From: Flavobacteriales bacterium
Lineage (GTDB): Bacteria; Bacteroidota; Bacteroidia; Flavobacteriales_F; PHOS-HE28
Direction: 5' to 3'
Length of the DNA: 64,000 nt
Assembly: GCA_020635655.1 (NCBI GenBank)
Contig: JACJZI010000010.1
Location: 62,001 to 126,000, forward strand
The position numbers and the translations under genes are program-made. This document shows positions 1 to 8,034 of this stretch, one piece after another. Below the pieces are notes generated by a model. It was given only the letters and a program-made list of their open reading frames with translations, did not search any database and was not told the origin of the DNA. Positions within the stretch are counted from its first letter, which is position 1. Every line of letters starts with the position of its first letter.

Positions 1-894
1 ATCCATGAAACGGGGCAACGTCTTCGTGAACAGATAGATGGCATCCGATCCATCCCGATCCGAACTGAACGCCCCGCTGACGTCGGTCGGGAATGCGGTG
101 TACCCGATGTCGTTCCCAGCGGAGTTCAGGGGTTCCGGAAGGTCCACGGGCCCGGACCAACCACCGCCTCGCGGCTGGGCTGCATAGATGTCCAGTTGGC
201 CATGCCCTCCGGGACGTGAGGAGGAGAAATAGAGGGTCCCGTTCGGATGGAGGAAGGGGAACACCTCGTTATCGGGGCCGTTGATCGCCGGACCGAGGTT
301 CTCCGGTCGGGTCCAACGGCCATCCTGTGAAATACAACGGTAGAGGTCCATTCCGCCGAACCCGCCGGGCCGGTCGGATGCGAATATCAGCACGGTCCCA
401 TCTGCCGAAATGGTGGGGTGGACATTGGAAAAAGCTGGATCGTTGTAGTCAAATGCGACGACACGCTCATCACCGGACCGCTCTGCGAAGAACAGTCCCA
501 ATGCGGCGCCACCTCCCCTTATCCTGGCCGGATGCCTGGGGTCGCCCAGGTTGCGGGTGAAGCAGATCGTGCGGTGGTCCGGTGAAAAGGTCGCGGGTCC
601 GTCGTTCAGCGGTGAAGCGAGCACCTCGCTCAACAGTTCACAGTTCGTCGGACCGTGGTCGGGATAACGTGCGATGTAAAGGTCGGAGAGGGGTTTGTCG
701 TTGTCCGCCTGGACCACGTGCACCATGCCCGGTCGGTCGCGCAGTGAACAGAAGACCAGGTTGCTGTCCAGGAGCACCGGAGCATAGTCCTCCGCCGCCG
801 GTCCGATCGCTGCGTGTTCCACTTCATAGGTCCACTGGCCCTTTGCGCAGACAGCGAGCAGGAGCCATGGCAGTATGTGGAGCAGGCGCTTCAT
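1..894 (-). CDS. PD40 beta-propeller protein, probable OmpA-family partner of PorP/SprF (partial, 3' end outside window)
   Basis: The frame is open from an ATG at 894 to the window edge (298 codons), so the C-terminus is missing. It begins with a signal peptide (KRLLHILPWLLLAV...) and then carries WD40-like PD40 blades, seen as FASDRPGGFGGMDLY and YFSSSRPGGHGQLDIY, the usual repeat of Bacteroidota periplasmic or outer-membrane proteins that end in an OmpA domain. It starts 5 nt after the PorP/SprF gene and completes an adhesin, PorP/SprF, PD40 cassette. Family knowledge predicts a C-terminal OmpA-like peptidoglycan-binding domain beyond the window; that part is inferred. Its likely role is anchoring or stabilising the PorP/SprF-adhesin assembly at the outer membrane. 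Confidence 0.8.
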   Translation of the reverse strand, partial: MKRLLHILPWLLLAVCAKGQWTYEVEHAAIGPAAEDYAPVLLDSNLVFCSLRDRPGMVHVVQADNDKPLSDLYIARYPDHGPTNCELLSEVLASPLNDGPATFSPDHRTICFTRNLGDPRHPARIRGGGAALGLFFAERSGDERVVAFDYNDPAFSNVHPTISADGTVLIFASDRPGGFGGMDLYRCISQDGRWTRPENLGPAINGPDNEVFPFLHPNGTLYFSSSRPGGHGQLDIYAAQPRGGGWSGPVDLPEPLNSAGNDIGYTAFPTDVSGAFSSDRDGSDAIYLFTKTLPRFMD

Positions 895-899
895 CGGCT

Positions 900-1823
900 T
901 CAGAAGTACCGGGGGTCGCGCACACGGATCCGGTAGCCCAGTTCATACTGGACCATCAGTTCATGTGTCCCGCCGTGGTAGGGCGAGATGGCCGAAAGGC
1001 CGAGATCATAGGAGTAGCCCACCCGCCATTGCGGGGTCGGAAGCACTTCGAACATGCCGACGACCGCATCGTTCGTCCGGTAGCTCAGACCGGTCCAGAA
1101 GCGGTCCTTCACGATCAGGTTGACACTGATGTCGGCTTGTAGGGAGGAGGATGCCTGGTACCGCAGCAGCCCCGTGGGTTTCAATTTCAGGTCGCGGTCC
1201 AATTTGAACACATAACCACCGGTAAGCATCGGCTGATACTGCCGGGCGTCGTTCTCCACGATGTAGGTATTGCGCTCCCGGTCGAATTTGCGCGAAAGGA
1301 AGAACGGCAGTGAAGCGCCGACGAAATAGACCTTGCTGTAGTAGTAAAGTCCCGCGCTGAAGTTCGGGCGAACGGCCATGCGTGTGTCGCTGGCGAAGAC
1401 TGCATCGTTCGACTCCTGAAGATCGACCTGGCTCCATTGGGCCTGTAGCGCGTTGATCCCTCCGCCAAGTCCCATGGAGAGCTTCCCCTTGCCCAACGGC
1501 AGCCGGTAGGCATAGTTGAGCAGGAGCCCGGTCTCGTTGCTCACGCCCAGACGATCATTGTAGAGGATCGCGCCGAGCCCCATCCGCGTTCGTTTGATCG
1601 GTGAATGGATGCTCAGCATGGCCGTCTTCGGTGCGCCCTCGAAACCGGTCCATTGGTCGCGATAGGTCAGGTTGATGGCCATGGCGTCCCGGCTGCCGGC
1701 ATAGGCCGGATCGATCAGCAATCCATTGAACAGATATTGGCTGGTCAATGGGGTGTGCTGGGCCCGGGCATGCATCGTCAGGACCACGCCCAGAAGGGGG
1801 AGGATGTACCTGTGGAACCTCAC
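900..1823 (-). CDS. PorP/SprF family type IX secretion membrane protein
   Basis: 307 residues with a cleavable signal peptide (MRFHRYILPLLGVVLTMHARA). The mature start QHTPLTSQYLFNG is followed by NPAYAGSRD-like sequence (LIDPAYAGSRDAMAINLTYRDQW), which is diagnostic of PorP/SprF. The remainder alternates like a beta-barrel and ends in YELGYRIRVRDPRYF, matching the full family length. The start is GTG at 1823; it overlaps the stop of the upstream adhesin gene in a GTGA, so translation is probably coupled. In Flavobacterium johnsoniae, SprF is needed for surface display of the adhesin SprB encoded next to it. By analogy this protein attaches or exports the type-B T9SS cargo encoded immediately upstream. 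Confidence 0.93.
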   Translation of the reverse strand: MRFHRYILPLLGVVLTMHARAQHTPLTSQYLFNGLLIDPAYAGSRDAMAINLTYRDQWTGFEGAPKTAMLSIHSPIKRTRMGLGAILYNDRLGVSNETGLLLNYAYRLPLGKGKLSMGLGGGINALQAQWSQVDLQESNDAVFASDTRMAVRPNFSAGLYYYSKVYFVGASLPFFLSRKFDRERNTYIVENDARQYQPMLTGGYVFKLDRDLKLKPTGLLRYQASSSLQADISVNLIVKDRFWTGLSYRTNDAVVGMFEVLPTPQWRVGYSYDLGLSAISPYHGGTHELMVQYELGYRIRVRDPRYF

Positions 1824-4800
1824 CGTTTGATGATCACAGTGCCTTTGTACGTGGTTCCGTCACCGAGGTTCAGGACATAGAAATAGGTGTCGTCCGGCAG
1901 GGCCGGTCCCGCCCGTCCATGGCCATCCCACGTGTTGGTGTACGGACCGGCCTGATAGACCAACCGGCCCCAACGGTCGAACACCAGCAGCTCGTTCTCC
2001 GGATAGGCGGAGATGCCGGTGATCTCGAAACGGTCGTTCACTTCATCACCGTTCGGCGAGAAGCCCTCGGGGATGAACAGGTCGGCGACCTGGATCAGGA
2101 CCGTGTCCGAGGTCGAAGCACAGGGACCGAGCGAGGCCGTGAGCATGAAGGCGTTCGTACCGATGCCGAGGCCGGAGACCTCCGTGGTCGCCTGTTGGGG
2201 ATCGGTGACGACACCGCTGCCCAAGAGGAGTTCCCAGTGCAGGTCGGCCGCAGGGTCCGCGTCGCCATGCAACGTGGTGTTCGTTACGATGGCCAGTTGT
2301 TGGTCCGGGCCAGCGTTCACCCAGATGTTCGTTCCGGGATCGACGATGGTCACCGTCATCAGGTCACTGGCGTAGCATTGGCCGTCGCCGACGGTCCAGG
2401 TCAGCGGATAGCTCCCCGGTGCAGTGGCCGTGACGATCGCGTGCGGGTCGTTCACATTGCTGAAGGAGATCATGGCGGGGCCGCTCCATGTGCCCACGGC
2501 CTGTTCCAGCGAGGCCCCGAGCTGTCCGGAGAGCCCGCAGAACGTCGTGTCCGGTCCGGCGTTGGCCGTTGGTCCGGGAAGCACGGTGATACTGTTGTCC
2601 ATGGCTACGGTGCAGTCCGCGTCACCGACGGTGTAGGTCAGTGTGATCGTTCCGGACAACCCCGAGGGATCGAAGGAGCCGCTACCGATGCCGGGGCCGG
2701 ACCATGCCCCCCCCAGATCGCCGGTCACCCAGATATCGGGATCCACCGGACCGTTCGATGCGCAGATGGTCCCCGGAGAGGTCCAGGTCGCATTGGCGGC
2801 CATTGTGATGGTCAACGTTTGCGACGACGTTGATGTGCAGGTCGTTCCGATGGTATGGGTGATGAGGTACGCGCCGGGCGTGCTCGCATCCAGATCGATG
2901 GCGCCCGTGGCGGGGTCGATGGCCAGTCCGGCGGTATCCACGGAGAACGTTCCACCCTGTTCCGCGACCCAAGGCGAGGGGTCCATGGAGGCGGTGCAAT
3001 AGATCGATGCGGCATATGCGAAGGCCGCATCGGGAAGGTCCAGCGTTCCAGCGCAATTGCAGTTGCCGTCCCAGGTGTCATTGACCGTGCAGGGATCGCC
3101 ATCGTCACAGCTTGTGCCAGGCAGGGCGGACCCTCCAGGAACACCTTCACAGTCGGTGGCCAGCGGGGTGCCGACACAGTTGCAGTTGGCGTCGAACGTG
3201 TCGTTGGTGGTGTTGGGGTCGCCGTCATCGCAGGCGGTTCCCGGCAGGGCGGACCCTCCGGCGTTGCCTTCGCAATCGATCAGTAGACCAGCACAGTTGC
3301 AGGAAGCATCCCAGGTGTCACCGCCCGTGTTGGGGTCGCCGTCATCGCAGGCCGTGCCCGGCAGGGCGGACCCTCCGGCGTTGCCTTCACAGTCGATGGT
3401 CAGTCCGGCGCAGTTGCAGGCGGCATCCCAGGTGTCACCACCGGTGTTGGGGTCGCCGTCATCGCAAGCGGTTCCGGGCAGGGCGGTACCATCTGCGATC
3501 CCGGCACAATCCAACACTCTGACCGTGACATTGAATGAACAGGATGCCGAGTTGCCATGAGCATCGTTCGAAGTGTAGGAAAGAAGTGTGGTCCCTATCG
3601 TACACCAGATACTGTCTTCTGGTGCGGGCGAGATCGTGGGAGTGCCGCAATTGTCCGTGGCAACTACTGTTGGGTGGAACCAGACACCGGTCGAACCGAT
3701 CTGAAGATCGATGATCGTATCCCCATTGCACTGGATTGTTGGTGGTTGGTCGTCCACCAGGTCCACTTGGACCGTGCACGAGGAGCTATTGCCGAACATA
3801 TCGGTCAGTTCCAGTGTCACCGTCGTTGCGGTGGATATCGCGCTGCCGGCTGGTATGGATTGGGCGGCAATGATGGTACCGGAACAATCTTCTGCATTGG
3901 TCACCAGAGCGGCCAGATCGGGCATCACTCCCGTACAGGTCGACATCGGTACGATCTGGGCTCCAGGGCAGGTGAATTGAGGCGGTGTGTTATCAATGAT
4001 GTGTACCCAATCCTGGTTCAGGAAGGTGTTGCCCCAGCTGTCCGTGATCGTCATGACCTGAAGCAAGGTGGTATCTCCATGGAACACGGTGCCGGGAGCG
4101 GGGTCCTGGACATTGGTCCACGGGCTGCAGTCGCTGACCGTGACCGTGTCACGCAGGTCCGGATAGATCAGTTCACAATCCTCTCCGAGATAGAGTTCAA
4201 CGACCGCGGGCAGGGGGCATTCCACATCGGGCGGGTCGGCATCGATGACGGAAAGATGGAAACGGCAGGTCGCCGTGTTCCCAGAGCCGTCGACCGCTTC
4301 ATAATACACGGTATCGGACCCGATCGGGACGGGGGAACCCAGGGCCGGTCCCTCGACCTGCGTGAGGGTCACGCTGCCACATGCATCCACAGCCTGCGGC
4401 AGGTTCCATTGGGCCAGTGCCGTGCAATCGTCCGGGTCCGCTGTCAAGTTGATGTTCCCCGGACAGTAGGTGATCACCGGATCCGTATTGTCCAGAACGG
4501 TGACCTGGTAGGAACAGGAATCGGCGTTCATGCCATCGGTCCAGACCTCGGTGATGAGGTGCGTGCCGACGGGGAGCGTTTCGTTCAGGTTGGCCGATGT
4601 CTGCACCGGAGTGGAGGAACCATCGGTCAGCAGGTAGCGTTGGTGGGTCAATGGACCGCAATCGGGATCGGCGGTCAGTACGGGGTAGGTGAACACCGCC
4701 GTGCAGGTATTGGCGTCGGCGGTCAGTTCGATGTCCTGTGCGGGACAGTTGTTGATGTGCGGCGGAATGCTGTCGATCACGTCGAGCGCGAACGCGCACG

Positions 4801-7800
4801 TGGCCGTGGAGCCGGAGCTGTCACGCACGGTATAGGCCAACTGGTGCGATCCGATGGCGAGGTTCGCCGTGTCACCCATCGACCACCAGGTGCTGTCGAT
4901 CCCGCAGTTGTCCTCCGCCTGCGGCACCAGGCCGGAGGCGACGGCCAGACAGTTGACACCGGCGGCGACCGTCGTGTCCGGCGGACAATGAGCGAACCAG
5001 GGCCCGATGGTGTCCAGAACGGTGACATCGAAAACGCAATGGGCCGCGTTCCCGGAGCCATCGTGGACGTTGCGCACATAGGTGTGCACACCCGGCATGA
5101 GTTGTATGACCAGACCCCCAATAGGGATGGGTATTTGATCGACAACGATCGCCGTGTCCAGGCTGGCGATCCCGTTGATCTGGTCGATCGCCATGAAATT
5201 GGCGGTGGTCTGGACAAAGCCGCAGTTGTCGCTGATCGCCAGGAGCGGTGCCGCGAACGGTGCCGTACACCCGGTCATGGGGACATACAGCGTCGTGTCA
5301 TCCGGGCAGTTGGCGATGGTGGGTGCGATGGTATCCCGGACCACGATGGCAACGGAGCAGGAGCTGGCATTGCCGGTGCTGTCGGTCACGGTGAGAGTTA
5401 CAGTGGTGGTCCCCTCCGACACCGATTGTCCCGCAGCGGGGCTTTGTTGCACGAACAACGAACCGGGACAGTCGTCCGTGGCGACGACCTGCCCCGTCAG
5501 ATCGGGCAGGGACGCCTGGCAATCGTCGTCGACGAAAAGCGTGTCCGACGGAGCGCAGGTCACGATGGTCGGTGCGGTATCGTCCAGGGGTTGGACCGTC
5601 ACCGTATCGGATCGAACGCGGGAACAGCCGATCCTGCCGACCATGGCGAACACCTGCAGCGTGGTGCTGATGCTGTTCAGGTCCATTACCGTGTCCGTGC
5701 CGGCGATCGGTGTCCACAGGACCCCGTCCGTGCTGGTGTTCCAGGCGAGCGTATCACCGGAGGAGCCGAAGAGCACCAGTTGTGTCGATCCCCAGGAACA
5801 CACCGTCCCTCCACCGGTCAGTGTGCCCGCGACGGGTGCCGGCAGCACGTTGATGGCATGCGTGGTCGAGAACGTATCCGGCGCATCGATCACGGTATGG
5901 GTGATCGGCACCGGGCCGGACAGACCGTCCGGATCGAATTGCGTGCCGCTGACCCCCTGACCGGACCATGTACCGGAAGGGTCGCTGCCGAAGGCGTAGT
6001 AAATGCCATCCACGTGCACGACGTAGTTGCCGGTCACCGCCAGCTTGATGTATCGCGCTGGCGTGGAAAGGATCACATTGGAGTAGATGAAGAAGGTCGA
6101 GGTCGTCGAGATGGTCCCGATGGGTGTGAAAGTGGTGCCGTCCAGGGATCCCAGGACGTTCAGGTACCCGGTGCCGGCGGCGGTCCTCCAGAGTACGCTG
6201 ATCGCGCCGCCGGTAGGTACCACGATACCGAGGTCCACCGTGACATACCCACCGAATTGGTTGAAAATGGCATACGATCCCGCCACCAGGCCGACCGCTC
6301 CGCCGGGACCGACCACGTTCATGGAGCTGTAGAGTGATTGGCCGCTGCCTGTGGTGTCCGGATATAGAAGACTTGTCAGGTCGAACGGTGGATCCGACGC
6401 GCAGATATCCTCGGCATCCATCCACGCACTTGCATCCGGCGATCGCAGCATGCCTATCTGGCCAAGGAGGAGCCAGCCGTCCAAGGCACTGTTCCCGGCG
6501 ATCGTACTGGACCCCGAGGCGATGTCGTTCTTGAACATTCCTCCCAGTACGAAACCGCCATTGGGTGCCGTCGCGATGGTCGCACATCCCAGGTCATGGC
6601 TGCTCGTCACCTGGTCGATCGCTTCCAACCGTCCGTCGGTCAGGAAAGTGGCCAGGAACCCGCTGATCTTACCGGTCGAATTGGACAATATCCGTCCATC
6701 GATGGTGATATCGTCCTTGAACTCACCCGCCATGTGGATGCCGCCGCTCGATCCGATGCTGATGGCGGTACCTCGGGCGGTATGGTTCGACCCTGTTGTC
6801 GTGCCCGATCGTACCCAGATGGAATTTCCGCTGGCGGGGTCAAGGCGCGCCAGATACTGGAAGTCGTGGGTGCCGGTGTTCACCACCACACCGCCGGGGA
6901 AGGTAGATGGGGAGTGGGTGATCCCGGTGAGGTAGAGTCCTTCATTCCCTGCGGCAAGACCGGTCCGTACCAGATTGGAAGTGTTCGATTCCGTGATGGA
7001 GGTCGTCCACTGATGGGTCCCGGACAGGCTGAACGCCGAAATGTGCATCTCATGCTGGTCGGCGGCCGTGTAGGTCGCCATCAACGGACCGTTCGTGCCG
7101 TACCAGTTCACCGTGGTGCCGTTCGCGTGGTAGGTCACGTAGATGCGGGCACCATCGGTGGATACCGACCAGGGCAATTCATCCTCCCCCGAGGTTCCGG
7201 TCACGGCCCACTGGCCGTTGCCCATCAGGTCGTAGTGTGCGAGGAGCAGGTTGTCCTTGTTCGGCACGGCGACGTTCACGGTACTACCGGCCACACTAAC
7301 CGCCCCTTTTATCAAACCGAAGACCGAGCATCCACCGGCATCGACCGCGATATCCATGGCGCGGTCGTCACTCGATCCACCCGCGCGTTCGGCCCACCGC
7401 AGGGCACCGTTCGTGGTATAGGAGGCCGACCAGATGTCCTCTCCGCCGGAGCTGATCAACAGGCCGGTCCCGGACACGGAAAGCCCGTTGGCATCAACGG
7501 TCCCCTTGAAATATCCGGCCACGTAGATATTGCCGGAGCCATCGAGCGCGATGGACGATGCCTCGCTTTCCCCGGAACCTCCCATCGTAAATCCCCAGAG
7601 AAAGGTTCCCGCAGCGTTGAACTTGATGACGAAGGCGTCCCTATCACCGAGTACCTGACCGAGCGTGCCAGCGATCAATCCGGATCCCTTCGTGTACCCC
7701 ACTGCGTAGACCGCCCCATCGTTGGGATCGACGGTGACATCGGCCACCTCTGCATCGCTGTTCGCGATGAGGCCCTTCAACCAGCCCAATGCATGGGGTT

Positions 7801-7912
7801 GGTCCTGGGCGCGCACGGTCCTTACGCTCGTGCTCAGAACGAGCGTCAGCAGCAGGGGGAGCGCCAACGGGGCGATACTCCGCCCGGTCGTTCGTCGATG
7901 GTTTGCAGGCAT
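1820..7912 (-). CDS. Giant HYR-domain surface adhesin with gliding-motility-associated (CHU_C) C-terminal domain
   Basis: About 2030 residues from ATG 7912; an in-frame TTG at 7951 would add 13 residues before the signal peptide (ALPLLLTLVLSTSVRTVRA). The order is: signal peptide; an SBBP-like beta-propeller region of about 430 residues with GGSGESEA- and GGSSDDRA-type repeats; a discoidin-like region; about eight HYR modules (residues about 770-1465), each opening with a Cys-Pro motif such as TIANCPDD or VITYCPGN; four cysteine-rich CDDGDP repeats (about 1466-1623); Ig-like repeats; and a CHU_C domain (about 1945-2030) beginning FIPEGFSPNGDEVNDRFEI and ending GTVIIKR. CHU_C is a type-B T9SS sorting domain, so the protein should be exported and exposed on the cell surface. 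It is translationally coupled to the PorP/SprF gene behind it, as in sprB-sprF. The ligand is unknown. Confidence 0.92.
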   Translation of the reverse strand: MPANHRRTTGRSIAPLALPLLLTLVLSTSVRTVRAQDQPHALGWLKGLIANSDAEVADVTVDPNDGAVYAVGYTKGSGLIAGTLGQVLGDRDAFVIKFNAAGTFLWGFTMGGSGESEASSIALDGSGNIYVAGYFKGTVDANGLSVSGTGLLISSGGEDIWSASYTTNGALRWAERAGGSSDDRAMDIAVDAGGCSVFGLIKGAVSVAGSTVNVAVPNKDNLLLAHYDLMGNGQWAVTGTSGEDELPWSVSTDGARIYVTYHANGTTVNWYGTNGPLMATYTAADQHEMHISAFSLSGTHQWTTSITESNTSNLVRTGLAAGNEGLYLTGITHSPSTFPGGVVVNTGTHDFQYLARLDPASGNSIWVRSGTTTGSNHTARGTAISIGSSGGIHMAGEFKDDITIDGRILSNSTGKISGFLATFLTDGRLEAIDQVTSSHDLGCATIATAPNGGFVLGGMFKNDIASGSSTIAGNSALDGWLLLGQIGMLRSPDASAWMDAEDICASDPPFDLTSLLYPDTTGSGQSLYSSMNVVGPGGAVGLVAGSYAIFNQFGGYVTVDLGIVVPTGGAISVLWRTAAGTGYLNVLGSLDGTTFTPIGTISTTSTFFIYSNVILSTPARYIKLAVTGNYVVHVDGIYYAFGSDPSGTWSGQGVSGTQFDPDGLSGPVPITHTVIDAPDTFSTTHAINVLPAPVAGTLTGGGTVCSWGSTQLVLFGSSGDTLAWNTSTDGVLWTPIAGTDTVMDLNSISTTLQVFAMVGRIGCSRVRSDTVTVQPLDDTAPTIVTCAPSDTLFVDDDCQASLPDLTGQVVATDDCPGSLFVQQSPAAGQSVSEGTTTVTLTVTDSTGNASSCSVAIVVRDTIAPTIANCPDDTTLYVPMTGCTAPFAAPLLAISDNCGFVQTTANFMAIDQINGIASLDTAIVVDQIPIPIGGLVIQLMPGVHTYVRNVHDGSGNAAHCVFDVTVLDTIGPWFAHCPPDTTVAAGVNCLAVASGLVPQAEDNCGIDSTWWSMGDTANLAIGSHQLAYTVRDSSGSTATCAFALDVIDSIPPHINNCPAQDIELTADANTCTAVFTYPVLTADPDCGPLTHQRYLLTDGSSTPVQTSANLNETLPVGTHLITEVWTDGMNADSCSYQVTVLDNTDPVITYCPGNINLTADPDDCTALAQWNLPQAVDACGSVTLTQVEGPALGSPVPIGSDTVYYEAVDGSGNTATCRFHLSVIDADPPDVECPLPAVVELYLGEDCELIYPDLRDTVTVSDCSPWTNVQDPAPGTVFHGDTTLLQVMTITDSWGNTFLNQDWVHIIDNTPPQFTCPGAQIVPMSTCTGVMPDLAALVTNAEDCSGTIIAAQSIPAGSAISTATTVTLELTDMFGNSSSCTVQVDLVDDQPPTIQCNGDTIIDLQIGSTGVWFHPTVVATDNCGTPTISPAPEDSIWCTIGTTLLSYTSNDAHGNSASCSFNVTVRVLDCAGIADGTALPGTACDDGDPNTGGDTWDAACNCAGLTIDCEGNAGGSALPGTACDDGDPNTGGDTWDASCNCAGLLIDCEGNAGGSALPGTACDDGDPNTTNDTFDANCNCVGTPLATDCEGVPGGSALPGTSCDDGDPCTVNDTWDGNCNCAGTLDLPDAAFAYAASIYCTASMDPSPWVAEQGGTFSVDTAGLAIDPATGAIDLDASTPGAYLITHTIGTTCTSTSSQTLTITMAANATWTSPGTICASNGPVDPDIWVTGDLGGAWSGPGIGSGSFDPSGLSGTITLTYTVGDADCTVAMDNSITVLPGPTANAGPDTTFCGLSGQLGASLEQAVGTWSGPAMISFSNVNDPHAIVTATAPGSYPLTWTVGDGQCYASDLMTVTIVDPGTNIWVNAGPDQQLAIVTNTTLHGDADPAADLHWELLLGSGVVTDPQQATTEVSGLGIGTNAFMLTASLGPCASTSDTVLIQVADLFIPEGFSPNGDEVNDRFEITGISAYPENELLVFDRWGRLVYQAGPYTNTWDGHGRAGPALPDDTYFYVLNLGDGTTYKGTVIIKR
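3046..3516 (-). repeat. Four tandem ~117-120 bp coding repeats (CDDGDP cysteine-rich module)
   Basis: Inside the giant adhesin, four consecutive units of about 39 residues share the pattern DC.G....G[ST]ALPGT.CDDGDP.T..DT[WF]D..CNC.G. Units two and three are almost identical at both DNA and protein level, which points to recent duplication or gene conversion. Each unit has four or five cysteines and Asp/Asn-rich loops that could bind calcium; the calcium role is inferred. Confidence 0.9.
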
Positions 7913-8003
7913 TCGTGGACCGAAGGGTTTGGTCCGTATAGGCCTGTTCAACGAGAGGGGCCGAAGGGGGTTACGTCGACAAGTGTTCCCAGGTACGGCC
8001 CCC

Positions 8004-8011
8004 TACATTCG
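8004..8011 (+). promoter_or_regulatory. -7-like promoter box TACATTCG
   Basis: Resembles the Bacteroidota -7 element TAnnTTTG with a C at the seventh position. It lies 23 nt upstream of the DPP11-like ATG. Confidence 0.45.
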
Positions 8012-8034
8012 CGAACGGACCTGAATTCTCCCGG

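Noticed and set aside
3046..3516. CRISPR-like regular repeats
   Set aside because: The repeats are contiguous coding units without unrelated spacers, and they keep the adhesin frame.
3557..6337. 926-codon open frame on the plus strand antisense to the adhesin
   Set aside because: It is rich in Arg, Gly, His and Asp with no domain, a by-product of codon bias on the minus strand, where the HYR domains and signal peptide are unmistakable.
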